Under the pieces are notes generated by a model. It saw only the letters and a list, made by a program, of their open reading frames with translations, did no database searches and was not told where the DNA came from. This document shows positions 15,654 through 24,262 of a stretch of DNA of 64,000 nt, in pieces (the stretch's first letter is position 1; every line of letters begins with the position of its first letter). The stretch is from DASXMT01 sp035552655 (GTDB lineage: Bacteria > Actinomycetota > Acidimicrobiia > Acidimicrobiales > RAAP-2). Location: positions 1 through 64,000 of the forward strand of contig DASZLD010000044.1 of assembly GCA_035552655.1 (NCBI GenBank), read 5' to 3'. The position numbers and the translations under genes were made by a program.

Positions 15654-16370
15654 TCACCCAGGTGGTCGACCGATAGCGTGGATGACCTGGCCAGTGACCG
15701 TACTCGACAGGTCGGAGGCCAAGAAGAGTCCCGCATTCGCCACTGCCTCGACCGTCGGAAGGCCTCGATCGACAATCGGCTGGAGAACGTCGGTGGGAAG
15801 CTCTCTCATCATGTCGGTGATCGCACCCGGTGCCAGCGCATTGACCCTGATTCCAAAGGGCGCTAGCTCTTTCGCCCAGGTAAGGGTAAGCCCGACCAGA
15901 CCCGCCTTGGATGCGCCATAGGCAGAGAACCCGACTAGACCATGTGTTCCGGCCGTCGATGTGACGTTCACGATCGCTCCGCGGCCGTTTGTCTTCATTC
16001 CTGGGATAACCGCCCGAGCGGCATAAAGAGGGCCGGAGAGGTTGACCTTCAGAACGTGATCCCAGTCCTCATCACGTACCCGAGTAATTGCCGCCCTCGA
16101 GGAAACCCCTGCATTGTTTACGAGCACAGTCGGGCGTCCCCATTCCTCGTTCACGCGCTCGACGAGGGCCTCGAATGCGGTGCGATTCGTGATGTCGGCA
16201 CCGATTCCCAGTGCGCCCGGGATGTCGGCAGCTACCGCCACCGCATCGGACTGACGCGTTCCATGCACGACGACCCGGGCTCCTTCCAATGCGAACCGCT
16301 CGGCCATGGCGCGGCCGATTCCCCTGGTCGATCCGGTGACGATGGCAATCTCATCTTCCAGCAGGCCCAT
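15654..16370 (-). CDS. Short-chain dehydrogenase/reductase
   Basis: Classical SDR of 238 aa with TGSTRGIG for NAD(P) binding, NNAG, the serine of NVTSTAGTHG, YGASK and the PG motif LAPGAITD. An arginine after the glycine motif and VVVHGTRQSD in the second strand lean toward NADP(H), as in FabG-like 3-oxoacyl reductases. The start ATG follows GAGGAGAAA. It stands 147 bases from the crotonase and 136 bases from the thioesterase in the same direction. A role in oxidising a hydroxyacyl-CoA or alcohol intermediate is inferred from context. Confidence 0.88.
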   Translation of the reverse strand: MGLLEDEIAIVTGSTRGIGRAMAERFALEGARVVVHGTRQSDAVAVAADIPGALGIGADITNRTAFEALVERVNEEWGRPTVLVNNAGVSSRAAITRVRDEDWDHVLKVNLSGPLYAARAVIPGMKTNGRGAIVNVTSTAGTHGLVGFSAYGASKAGLVGLTLTWAKELAPFGIRVNALAPGAITDMMRELPTDVLQPIVDRGLPTVEAVANAGLFLASDLSSTVTGQVIHAIGRPPG

Positions 16371-16506
16371 GGTTGTCGTTTCTCCTCGTTCGTCCCTTGC
16401 ACTATTGCGTGTCGCTCAGGCCCGTCACCTTGCATCGCATCGCCCGTGGCTTCGAGTTCCCTTCGTAAGTCCGCATCAGGCATCTACGGAATGTCAACTC
16501 GAGATG

Positions 16507-17166
16507 TCACGGTTGTCCCGATTTGAGGGTGACGAATAGGCCCTCTGCATCGCACAGCAGAGTCTCGCCATCCGACAAAGACCCGGTGATGACAACCTTG
16601 CGTCCTTCCGTGCGATCAACCGAACCTTCTATGCGCAATTCCTTGCCCAGTGGCGTGACATTGCGATAGTTGACGTGCAGGTATGCGGTACGCGAGCGGG
16701 GGCGGCCACCAGAGCCGGCGAGCCGCCCGAAGAGCTCGTCGAATACCAGTGGCAGCACTCCGCCGTGGACCGCGCCCCCGCCTCCGAGGTAGAAGCGGGT
16801 AAATGTAAGCCGTGCCTCCACTTTCAGACCGTCGGCCCGGTCGTAATATACGGGAGGGATAAGGCTCTGCGCTCTACCTGGAATATGTGACTGCTTTCCC
16901 GCGATTTGGTCACGCTCAGCGACCTGACACCCAGCCAGCAAGTCCGCCGCCATCGAGATTTCCCGCGTCGCCTCTGCGGCCAGGTCCACAGTGGGTCTCG
17001 CTCCAGCGGTCAGATCTTGCAGTCGTCGTAGCGCGTCAATCAGGTCGACAAAAGCCGTCTCCAAAGCTGGCTCCGGACGCCAGGAATCCGACCAGGGCCC
17101 GATGTTACCTGTGGCCTGATCCGATCGGGCCCCCTCATCGAGTCCCCATGGGTCTGCCGTTGGCAT
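16507..17166 (-). CDS. PaaI-family hotdog thioesterase
   Basis: Hotdog-fold acyl-CoA thioesterase of the PaaI/YiiD-like group. The core of about 120 residues includes GGGGAVHGGVLPLVFDELFG, the central helix motif with the HGG turn and acidic residue, and the strand LHVNYRNVTPLG. The protein is 219 aa; its first 90 residues are an unusual helical extension beginning with an acidic, low-complexity stretch. It could release free acid from CoA esters made in this cluster and so spare CoA, or act on a pathway intermediate. Start chosen at the ATG after AAGGGGAAG. Confidence 0.85.
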   Translation of the reverse strand: MPTADPWGLDEGARSDQATGNIGPWSDSWRPEPALETAFVDLIDALRRLQDLTAGARPTVDLAAEATREISMAADLLAGCQVAERDQIAGKQSHIPGRAQSLIPPVYYDRADGLKVEARLTFTRFYLGGGGAVHGGVLPLVFDELFGRLAGSGGRPRSRTAYLHVNYRNVTPLGKELRIEGSVDRTEGRKVVITGSLSDGETLLCDAEGLFVTLKSGQP

Positions 17167-17351
17167 GACTTCCCCTTCGCATCTTGGAGCCTTGGCTGCT
17201 CACCAACCGCAGACAGACGTGGGTCATGACATCATCGACCGGAGGCGCCCGTCATGGTACGGCACTCGTGCGTTTTCTCCGGTTCAAGACATGTCAGTCC
17301 GATGACGATGGCACAGAATCGTAAGTCGGCCTGCCACATGAACCGTGATCA

Positions 17352-18554
17352 TCAGTCCCAGACGATCGGCACTGCTGACAAGCCAGCCACGTTGCCGACG
17401 TGCTCGATGATCACCGCGTCGTCAGCTACTCGGTAGTCAGGAATACGTCGATGCCATTCCTCGAGGGCGATCCCCAGTTCCATCCGAGCCAGGTGGATCC
17501 CGGCGCAGCGATGGGGCCCGTCGCCAAAGGCCAAATGCCTGTTTGGTTCTCGGTCGACGACAAAGTGGTCGGCATCAGGAAACTGGCGTGAGTCTCGACC
17601 TGCGGACGCCGTCGGGATGATGATCTGGTCGCCCCGTTTCATAGGGCAGCCTCCGAACTCGGCATCACGGGTGACCACCCTGGGCGTTGTTGCGATCGAG
17701 TAGTAGCGCAAGAATTCCTCAACAGCAGAAGGGATGAGTTCGGGCTGGTCAACGAGCGTCCGACGCAAACCCGGATGTTCGGCCAGGTGGCGAAGCGAGT
17801 AAGCCAGCATGCTGGCCACCGTGTCCAACCCGGCAAGGTACAACAGCAGCCCCATACCGCCCAGGTCCTCATCGCTGAGAGCTCGACCATCCACCTGGGA
17901 TACGACCAGATGGCTCACCAGGTCATCGGCGGGACGCTGACGGCGCTCGGCGACGAGCTCGGCTATGTCCTCAAAGATCTGCATCGCCGCTTCCACACGC
18001 AGCGACCCCCCTGGGTCGTCTGCATCCGTCGTATGGAGCAGGGTCTGGGCCCTGGCGATGAACTCGTCACCTCGCTCCAGAGACAAGCCCATCATCTCCA
18101 TGAATATCGCCGTCGGGAACTGGAGACCGAAGTCCTTGACGACGTCGCAGGCGCCTTGATGGCGGAAGCCGTCAATCAACTCAACGCACACTGATCGCAC
18201 CCGGGGCTCCCATGCACGGACTGCTGCAGGAGAAAACGACGAGGTCAACAGACGCCGATACTTCGTATGCTCGGGCGGGTCCAGGTTCTCCGGGATCATC
18301 TTGTGGCCGCCCTCCATGTAGGCGGTGAAATCGCTGGAGAACAGCTCCCAGTCTTGGAGGGCATTTCGGATGTCGTCGTAGCTGAGGAGGTACCACGCGT
18401 CCCCGGAGCTCTGGGGCACTCGGAAGATAGAAGCCTCCTCCCGGAGGCGACTCCATTCGTCGCGGTGCGAGGCGAGGAGCGCCGGGTCGCTGGCGTAGTT
18501 AAATCCTGCACGAATAGGAACCGATGTGGTTTCTCTATCAGCCATGGCCTTCAA
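17352..18554 (-). CDS. Cytochrome P450
   Basis: Soluble bacterial class I P450 of 400 aa. The I-helix oxygen motif reads YLAGLDTVAS, the K-helix EFLR follows, and the heme loop FGDGPHRCAGIHLAR puts the ligand Cys at about 350. It needs a ferredoxin and reductase, none of which is encoded in this window. Its ATG overlaps the stop of the small SDR remnant as ATGA, so the P450 was, and may still be, translated from that upstream start. An ATG three codons later is an alternative. Hydroxylation of the substrate imported and activated by the neighbouring genes is the likely role. Confidence 0.93.
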   Translation of the reverse strand: MKAMADRETTSVPIRAGFNYASDPALLASHRDEWSRLREEASIFRVPQSSGDAWYLLSYDDIRNALQDWELFSSDFTAYMEGGHKMIPENLDPPEHTKYRRLLTSSFSPAAVRAWEPRVRSVCVELIDGFRHQGACDVVKDFGLQFPTAIFMEMMGLSLERGDEFIARAQTLLHTTDADDPGGSLRVEAAMQIFEDIAELVAERRQRPADDLVSHLVVSQVDGRALSDEDLGGMGLLLYLAGLDTVASMLAYSLRHLAEHPGLRRTLVDQPELIPSAVEEFLRYYSIATTPRVVTRDAEFGGCPMKRGDQIIIPTASAGRDSRQFPDADHFVVDREPNRHLAFGDGPHRCAGIHLARMELGIALEEWHRRIPDYRVADDAVIIEHVGNVAGLSAVPIVWD

Positions 18555-18670
18555 CGCACCGAAAACCCGACGTTGATCGGTAGCGACACACCGGTGATCG
18601 ACTTGGCTTGGTCTGACACGAGGAACATCACCGACGTGATGAATGCCACTTTTCCATCGAGTGTCCCCAC
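18551..18670 (-). pseudogene. SDR gene with its middle deleted (39 codons left)
   Basis: The frame starts at a GTG behind AGGGGAG and reads GTLDGKVAFIT, the first strand of a classical SDR. It then jumps directly to SVMFLVSDQAKSITGVSLPI, the last helix and strand of the same family. About 210 internal codons are gone without loss of frame, leaving 39 aa. The stop still overlaps the P450 start as ATGA, so the deletion kept the ribosome path into the P450. No enzymatic function is possible; it may persist as a leader peptide. Confidence 0.75.
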
Positions 18671-18790
18671 GGCTGTTCTCCCCTTACTCCGAGCTACCGC
18701 CTTGGTCCAGTCTTCGCAACGAGACCGAGCAGTACGAGCCCGATCGGACCATCCGGTGTGGAGGTCCACGGTCAGCTACTGAACAGAGGC

Positions 18791-18820
18791 GACTGAATCA
18801 TGATTCAGTCTACTCTTTCG
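18791..18820. promoter_or_regulatory. 20-bp perfect palindrome followed by a TACTCTTT site
   Basis: GACTGAATCATGATTCAGTC at 18791-18810 equals its own reverse complement. It is followed at once by TACTCTTTCG, which matches the cluster-wide AGTATACTCTTT motif (CAGTCTACTCTTT, 18806-18818). The site lies between the P450 operon and the divergent hydrolase and could control both. Confidence 0.5.
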
Positions 18821-18974
18821 CAAGTGATGCAGGCAGCGTGCCTGGTGACCCGCGCTGCGTCAGTCACCCTCGGAAACGACATTGAGCTATGGCCGAGAGG
18901 ACCACTGCTCTGTACAGTATCCTGATTATGCTGAGGGAACTAGTCCCTCTCGCATCGTGAGGTGATGAACAACG

Positions 18975-19961
18975 ATGACCGGTGATCGATGTCTACGCCA
19001 CGACATCGTCTTGGACGTGTCGGACGACACCGGCAGTGGAGAGCGACTCATGCAGACGGGATGGGTGTTCGCCCCGGAAGGGCCAGCCAACGTCAAAGCA
19101 GCGATCTTGTGCCTGGCGGGTGGAACATACGACAAGACCTATTGGCACCTCGAGGTGGACGGCTATCCGGGTTACAGCTTTGCCGAGCACCTCGTGAGCC
19201 GTGGCTATGTGGTCATCGCCCTCGATCATCTCGGTGTAGGAGGGAGCACGGACCCCGAACGGTCCGGTCGGGTCGATCTGGCCCTTCTGGCAAAAGGAGA
19301 TGCTTCCGCCGCGAAACAGGTGCGAGACCAGCTGACCCAGGGAACGCTTACGGAGTCACTTGCGCCGCTTCCCGATATCCCGTTGATCGGGGCTGGTCAT
19401 TCGATGGGCGCTTGCCTGACGATAATGGTCCAAGCCATTGCTCGACCGTACGCCGCGCTCGTTCTTCTGGGCTACGGCGTCGACATCACGAACGTACACG
19501 ACCGGCAGCCCACCGACCAAGAACTCGATGCTCGCGTGGACGAGACCGAATCAATCTTTCGGGCCGCCACGAATACGCCCGAAGGAGCCGCCGCTACGAT
19601 CGCTCCTCGGGAGCTGTTACATGCTCTGTTCCACGCACCTGACGTTCCAGCGGACGTCATCATCGCCGACGATAAGGCCCAGTCGCGCGTGCCAGTTCGC
19701 GCTGCATCACAAGTCACAACCGCGGGGTTTGTGCGCCAGTATGCGGACATCATCGACGTTCCCATCATGCTCGGGCTAGGAGATTCGGACGTGGCTCCGG
19801 ACCCCCGCGCCGAGCCAGGCAACTATCCGTCCTGTCGCGACATCTCCTTGATGGTGATCGAAGGCTCCGCCCACTGCCACAACTTCTCGAGTGCCCGGGC
19901 GCTCCTTTGGGACCGCATCGGCTCGTGGATTCCTACGGTCGTCGGGGTGCAGCAATCCTGA
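18975..19961 (+). CDS. Alpha/beta hydrolase
   Basis: Alpha/beta-hydrolase of 328 aa with nucleophile elbow GHSMGA, an acidic residue at GDSDVAPDP and a C-terminal histidine in SAHCHNF. The first strand region uses CLAGGTYDKTYW instead of the usual HG oxyanion motif. An insertion of about 60 residues between the nucleophile and acid (the cap) contains a run of acidic residues. The ATG follows GAGGTGATG. It is transcribed divergently from the P450 over a region holding a 20-bp palindrome. Ester or thioester hydrolysis within the same pathway is inferred; the substrate is unknown. Confidence 0.85.
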   Translation: MTGDRCLRHDIVLDVSDDTGSGERLMQTGWVFAPEGPANVKAAILCLAGGTYDKTYWHLEVDGYPGYSFAEHLVSRGYVVIALDHLGVGGSTDPERSGRVDLALLAKGDASAAKQVRDQLTQGTLTESLAPLPDIPLIGAGHSMGACLTIMVQAIARPYAALVLLGYGVDITNVHDRQPTDQELDARVDETESIFRAATNTPEGAAATIAPRELLHALFHAPDVPADVIIADDKAQSRVPVRAASQVTTAGFVRQYADIIDVPIMLGLGDSDVAPDPRAEPGNYPSCRDISLMVIEGSAHCHNFSSARALLWDRIGSWIPTVVGVQQS

Positions 19962-20072
19962 CCCGTCCCGACATCGGCATGGTCGGGCGCCATTTCGAAA
20001 CGGTTCGGCAAACTCGGGTCGGCTGGCGTTCCAGACCAATGACGGACAGGAGGCAGCTCTAGGCCAGGCTCG

Positions 20073-21521
20073 TCAGCGGAAGAAGCCGGAAAGAACCTCA
20101 AGATGCCGCTGCATCCGATGACGTGATAGCTCTCGGTCCTTGGCGATCAGAGCTTCGATGATGGCACCATGTGCATGAGACACCTCAGAGCCGACGGTAC
20201 GTCGAGATCTGCTCGACAGTTGGCCAAGCTCGTGCAAGCGGCTGAGCCGGATGAGTACGACCGACAAGAATTCGAGTACCCGGTTGCCTGACAGGGAAGC
20301 GATCACCGCGTGCACATCGTGAGCTGCGATAGTGAAGTCCTCCGAGGCAGCCATCTCCCTTTCGAGTGCTGCCCTCAATCGCTCCTCACCGCTCGCGTCC
20401 ATGTTGTCGATGACTCGGTCAATAAGCGCGAGCTCGACCCCCATGCGAAGCTCGAAAACGCTTGCGACACGGATCCCGTGGTGTTCCAGATACAGAGCGA
20501 CCACATCGGTAACCGCAGAGACGCTTGGAGCAAGAACAAAGAGTCCTCCACCCGGCCCCCGTCGCATAGCAGCAATATTGTTGTGCTCAAGGAGTCGGAC
20601 CGCCTCCCGGATGATGGCTCTGCTGACTCCATATCGTTCCATCAGTTCGGCTTCGGAGCCGATCAGATCCCCGGTAGCCAACCGGCCGGCCACAATTCCG
20701 CTGAACATCTCCCTGGCAACACCCTCGGCCCGCTTGCTGGCGTCCGGAGCCTTGATGCTCGTGGTCGGATCCAGTACCTGGCGAGTAGATCGGCGGCGGC
20801 GCAAGAACTCCGCTTCGGCTTCAAGATGAGCTCGCATGCGGTGCCGGGCCAGTCCTGCGTCACCTCCGATCACAGCTTCAGCAATACGGGAATGCGCATG
20901 GGCCACGTCGTCAAGCGTCTTGTGAGTGAGGGCCTTCGGATCAGCAAAATAGAGGAGGCTCACGGTGTTCAGAATGTCCACGAATAACTCGAGCGCTGGG
21001 TTCTTCGTGATTGCAGCGAGGAGAGAATGGAGAGCCCGGTAGTCGCCTGCGACACCTGCAGCCTCACCCTTCACCAATTCTCGCAGTCGGGCAAGATCAT
21101 CCTCATCGACACGGCCAGGAGCAAGCTGGGTCACGAGCTCTTCTAATACCAATCGGGCTTCGAAGACTTCGTCTAATCGAGCGTCGGCCCGGTACAGGTA
21201 CAGCACTGAGGCGTCAACAATTCCGTCTGTCGCTGGCTCTGTGATCACAAGACCCCCGTTGGGGCCTCGGCGCATCCGAGCTACTTGTTGATGCTCGACA
21301 AGCCGCACTGCCTCCCGGAACACTGCCCTACTTACGCCGTACCGTTTGAGCAACTCGGCCTCGGAGCCGAGAACCTCGCCTACAGGCCATTCACGAGCGA
21401 TGACATCATCGACGATCCTGTCCGCTACTGACGTAGCCAACCTGACCTTCGAGGCGCCTTCTGGTGGTGCCCACGGTGACCCTCTTTTGGTCGACGGTGA
21501 TATTGGGTCAGGCACCGGCAT
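20073..21521 (-). CDS. Tandem GntR-FCD/GntR-FCD transcriptional regulator
   Basis: The 482-aa product contains two complete FadR-type regulators in one chain. Winged helix 1 covers about residues 30-95 (GSEAELLKRYGVSRAVFREA) and FCD domain 1 about 105-235. Winged helix 2 covers about 260-325 (GSEAELMERYGVSRAIIREA) and FCD domain 2 about 335-480. Normal members are 220-250 aa and dimerise; this would be a covalent dimer. FCD 1 keeps HAHSRIAEAV and RMRAHL; FCD 2 keeps SHAHGAIIEAL and RMQRHL. The ATG at 21521 is preferred to the frame start at 21566. A copy of the AGTATTCTCTTT motif lies upstream, so it may control itself and the surrounding CoA genes. Confidence 0.9.
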   Translation of the reverse strand: MPVPDPISPSTKRGSPWAPPEGASKVRLATSVADRIVDDVIAREWPVGEVLGSEAELLKRYGVSRAVFREAVRLVEHQQVARMRRGPNGGLVITEPATDGIVDASVLYLYRADARLDEVFEARLVLEELVTQLAPGRVDEDDLARLRELVKGEAAGVAGDYRALHSLLAAITKNPALELFVDILNTVSLLYFADPKALTHKTLDDVAHAHSRIAEAVIGGDAGLARHRMRAHLEAEAEFLRRRRSTRQVLDPTTSIKAPDASKRAEGVAREMFSGIVAGRLATGDLIGSEAELMERYGVSRAIIREAVRLLEHNNIAAMRRGPGGGLFVLAPSVSAVTDVVALYLEHHGIRVASVFELRMGVELALIDRVIDNMDASGEERLRAALEREMAASEDFTIAAHDVHAVIASLSGNRVLEFLSVVLIRLSRLHELGQLSSRSRRTVGSEVSHAHGAIIEALIAKDRELSRHRMQRHLEVLSGFFR

Positions 21522-21688
21522 TAGTGAACAGAATACACCCGCTTCCCCACCTGCCCGGGACCCCAATCACCGTCTGGATACCCGGGTCGAGATGCCAGAC
21601 CGTGCGAATATTCGTTCTCCAACATCCTCGGCCCACAAGCCCGTCGGCCAATGATCCCGCAACACACCTGCTCGTCTGTTGACTATTT

Positions 21689-21702
21689 CAGTATTCTCTT
21701 TT
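21689..21702. promoter_or_regulatory. CAGTATTCTCTTTT site upstream of the regulator
   Basis: CAGTATTCTCTTTT matches the shared AGTATACTCTTT motif at all but one position. It lies about 170 bases upstream of the tandem GntR start, a suitable place for autoregulation. Confidence 0.4.
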
Positions 21703-21976
21703 ATTCTGACATGCACTGGCGATGACCCCCCTGTCGCCAGTGGCTGGGGTCGTGGCGGTAAGGCCCCGGCCCGTTCTTGGATGCTCGAGCCGGAGCAGTA
21801 AGACGTGGCCATTCGTTGGTCAACGAATGGAAGGCAGCCTCTTCAAGGGCGCCACCACGTTCAAGTAGTTGGTCGGCTTGCCACCAGCTGCTGAAGAGGA
21901 TCGTCAGCCGTCTGGATCACCTCCATCGCTCGGTCGCCGATTGCCCTACAGATCGTCATGGCAGCGACACACAATC

Positions 21977-22004
21977 TTGACCGATTCGTAATCCGGCATA
22001 TAGT
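21977..22004 (+). promoter_or_regulatory. Promoter of the first binding-protein gene
   Basis: TTGACC (21977-21982) and TATAGT (21999-22004) are 16 bases apart. ATATAGTGTCCT here is identical to the promoter of the paralogous binding-protein gene at 28652-28678, which also has TTGACC. The leader to the GTG start is about 95 bases in both. Confidence 0.55.
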
Positions 22005-22103
22005 GTCCTGTTTAGCCAAAGAGACTGTATGGGCGAAGAGGGGGGCGATTTGCGCACGCACTGTTCGGCGCGGCTTCACCACTTCCCGACCAAGGAGAGA
22101 TAC

Positions 22104-23354
22104 GTGCCGAAGAAGTCACTAGCAAGCCATTTCATCCGGCGCACACTGTTGGGCATTCTTGCCAGCGTCGGAGCCGTGAGCCTCCTGGCATTGCTCGGGT
22201 CAAATACTGCCTACGGTTCCCCATCGGGGACGGCAATCGCCAAGGTCACGGGAACACCGGTGCCAGTGGGCATCATCACCGATGCCGGCGCGGGGGTCAC
22301 GCTCGCCACGGGCCCCCTGGTGGAGACCGGGGCCAAAATGGCCGTCTCCTACTTCAATCAAAACGGCGGTCTCGCCGGCAAACCGATCAAGCTGTTCATA
22401 TGCGAAAATCAGGAAACACCAGCAGGCGGCCAAGTTTGTGCCAATGAAATGGTCCAGGACAAGGTGGTAGCGGTCGTTCTGCCCTTTACTGGACAAGGCG
22501 CATCCGAGGTGCCGACCATCACCGCGGCGGGCATCCCCTACGTGGCTCTGTCGGGTGAATCGACGCAGGAGCTGACGACCGCGAACGCGTTTGCCCTCAC
22601 CGGAGGGTTCCCAGGAGCTCTGGCCACCGACGCCATGGATTCAAAGACAAAGGGATTCAAGAAGTTCGCCATGCTGACAAGCAACGTGCCCACAGCGATA
22701 CAGGGGGCACAGGTCTTGGGTGGAATGGTATTCAAGAACGCCGGGGTTGCCTTCAAGGTCATCCCTGTTGCAGTAGGTACGGCCGACATGACGCCCCAAC
22801 TGCAGAGCGCAGTTAGTTGGGGTGCCTCGGCCATAGGCATCACCGGTGACTTGACCCAATGCACCGCGTTCCTCAAGGGATACCAGACACTGGCGCTCAC
22901 CCTTCCGAAGTACTTGATCAGCACATGCATAGACAAGAGCCTCTTCCCCTCACTTGGCAGCGTGGTGAAGGGATCACTGCTTCCGACCGATTCCGCCGCT
23001 GGTCCCGCGGAATCCAAGATCTACGCCAAGATGACCAAGTACGCCCGTGGGGTCAACCCAAACCCGAATGTGAGCGCGAACCAAGCCCAGGGAGCCGCTT
23101 CGGTCTGGGCTTTGGTCAATGCCATGAAGGGCTACACCGGCCCCGTCACAGCTGCAGCCGTAATCAATCAGCTGCAAACAACCAAGAACGTTCCGATTCC
23201 CCTGTCAGGTGGCTTGACATTCACCTGCAACGGAACGGCCGTCCCCATCCTGAAGAGCGTCTGCTCGGTGCAAACAAAGCTGGGGGTCCTCACATCGACT
23301 GGGAAACTGACGAACCTCAAGACGTACAACCCGGCCGCGTTGTTCAAGAGCTGA
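22104..23354 (+). CDS. ABC transporter substrate-binding protein, LivK type (copy 1)
   Basis: Secreted periplasmic-type binding protein (416 aa) of the branched-chain amino acid/urea/amide family (type I fold). I chose the GTG at 22104, which follows AAGGAGAG; it gives a basic start and a hydrophobic signal segment ending near AYGSPSG. The mature part opens with VPVGIITDAGAGV and contains the exact stretch CENQETPAGGQVCAN also found in the paralogue at 27284-28543. Identity between the two looks well over half. The family also carries aromatic acids and other carboxylates. The ABC permease/ATPase genes converge on it; the hairpin at 23378 separates them. Confidence 0.92.
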   Translation: MPKKSLASHFIRRTLLGILASVGAVSLLALLGSNTAYGSPSGTAIAKVTGTPVPVGIITDAGAGVTLATGPLVETGAKMAVSYFNQNGGLAGKPIKLFICENQETPAGGQVCANEMVQDKVVAVVLPFTGQGASEVPTITAAGIPYVALSGESTQELTTANAFALTGGFPGALATDAMDSKTKGFKKFAMLTSNVPTAIQGAQVLGGMVFKNAGVAFKVIPVAVGTADMTPQLQSAVSWGASAIGITGDLTQCTAFLKGYQTLALTLPKYLISTCIDKSLFPSLGSVVKGSLLPTDSAAGPAESKIYAKMTKYARGVNPNPNVSANQAQGAASVWALVNAMKGYTGPVTAAAVINQLQTTKNVPIPLSGGLTFTCNGTAVPILKSVCSVQTKLGVLTSTGKLTNLKTYNPAALFKS

Positions 23355-23377
23355 CTCTGTAATGTCGGCGATTCGTC

Positions 23378-23408
23378 GGGGGATGGATGCACGTTGCATC
23401 CATCCCCC
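23378..23408. terminator. Perfect 14-bp hairpin between convergent genes
   Basis: GGGGGATGGATGCA and its exact inverse TGCATCCATCCCCC enclose a 3-base loop CGT. The structure lies 23 bases after the binding-protein stop and 120 bases after the LivF stop. No T tract follows on the plus strand, so it may act as a bidirectional or processing hairpin. Confidence 0.75.
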
Positions 23409-23530
23409 AAGAACCGTGCAGGACCCCAACATGGGCTTCGACACTGAGCTTTGACGCTGCAGGACATATCCCGCATATGGGTGCCAGCCCATGTGACCGA
23501 TTCACTCTCGTCTTCCGAGATCAGAGCCGA

Positions 23531-24262
23531 TCAGTCGACAGGAGCATCGGTGTGTCCACCGCCAAGGTAGGCGGCTTCCAAGGCCGACTCGTCAGCGCGA
23601 ATATCTTCGGCTCGACCAGCGACAGCGACGGCGCCATGGACCAACACCATGGCGTGGTCAGCCACCGCAAGCGCGAGGTGCACATGCTGTTCGACGAGAA
23701 TGACAGCCGTACCACTCTCATCCGCAATTCGGCGGATGAGGGGCATGAGCGACTCGACGATGACCGGCGCCAATCCCATGCTCATCTCGTCGATGAGCAA
23801 TACTTTTGGAGCTTGCACCAATGCTCGGGCCACGGCCAACATCTGCTGTTCACCACCCGAGAGATCAGCGGTCCGAACGCGGGCGCGCCGCGATAGCGCC
23901 GGGAAGAGGTCCAATGCGTCGTCTACTGTCATTCCGTCCCGTCGTGCCGCCAGCTTCAGGTTCTGCAACGGGGTGAGCTCGGTGAACAGGGCGCGGAAGT
24001 CCGGGACCAGCACGATGCCAGCTCGATTCATTCGGCGGGCTGATCCCCCGCGGATCGAGACGCCGTCGACTCGGATCCCGCCGGAAATAGGAGGAAGGAA
24101 CCCAGCCAGGCTGAGGAGCAATGTGGTTTTGCCCGCCCCGTTGGGACCCAGCACGGCCAGGATCTCTCGGCGGCCGACAGAGAGGTCGATCTCCCGTCCC
24201 ACCACCAACTTGTCGTAGCCGACGCTCAGGCCAACGCACTCGACTGCGGGTGCGTCGGTCAC
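23531..24262 (-). CDS. livF: ABC transporter ATP-binding protein, LivF type
   Basis: ATPase of a branched-chain amino acid-type importer (243 aa). Walker A is GPNGAGKTT near residue 40, the signature is LSGGEQQ and Walker B is VLLIDEMSMGL, followed by the switch His in VEQHVHLAL. The pattern MSMGLAP after Walker B is typical of LivF. Its ATG overlaps the stop of the fused permease/ATPase gene as ATGA. Together they supply both ATPases and both permeases of one importer. It is the last gene of the transporter operon and faces the hairpin at 23378. Confidence 0.95.
   Translation of the reverse strand: MTDAPAVECVGLSVGYDKLVVGREIDLSVGRREILAVLGPNGAGKTTLLLSLAGFLPPISGGIRVDGVSIRGGSARRMNRAGIVLVPDFRALFTELTPLQNLKLAARRDGMTVDDALDLFPALSRRARVRTADLSGGEQQMLAVARALVQAPKVLLIDEMSMGLAPVIVESLMPLIRRIADESGTAVILVEQHVHLALAVADHAMVLVHGAVAVAGRAEDIRADESALEAAYLGGGHTDAPVD

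Larger units (their letters stand above)
21522..22103. other. Long regulatory gap between GntR regulator and binding protein
   Basis: No coding sequence is convincing in these 580 bases. The region holds the AGTATTCTCTTT-like site (21691-21702) nearer the regulator and a TTGACC/TATAGT promoter (21977-22004) for the binding protein. It also holds a roughly 95-base leader with GGGGGGCGATTTGCG, which recurs before the second binding-protein gene. The middle part shows nothing I can name. Confidence 0.5.

Noticed and set aside
23475..23492. Second hairpin ATGGG-TGCCAG-CCCAT after the strong hairpin
   Set aside because: Five-base stem with a six-base loop is expected by chance in this composition.
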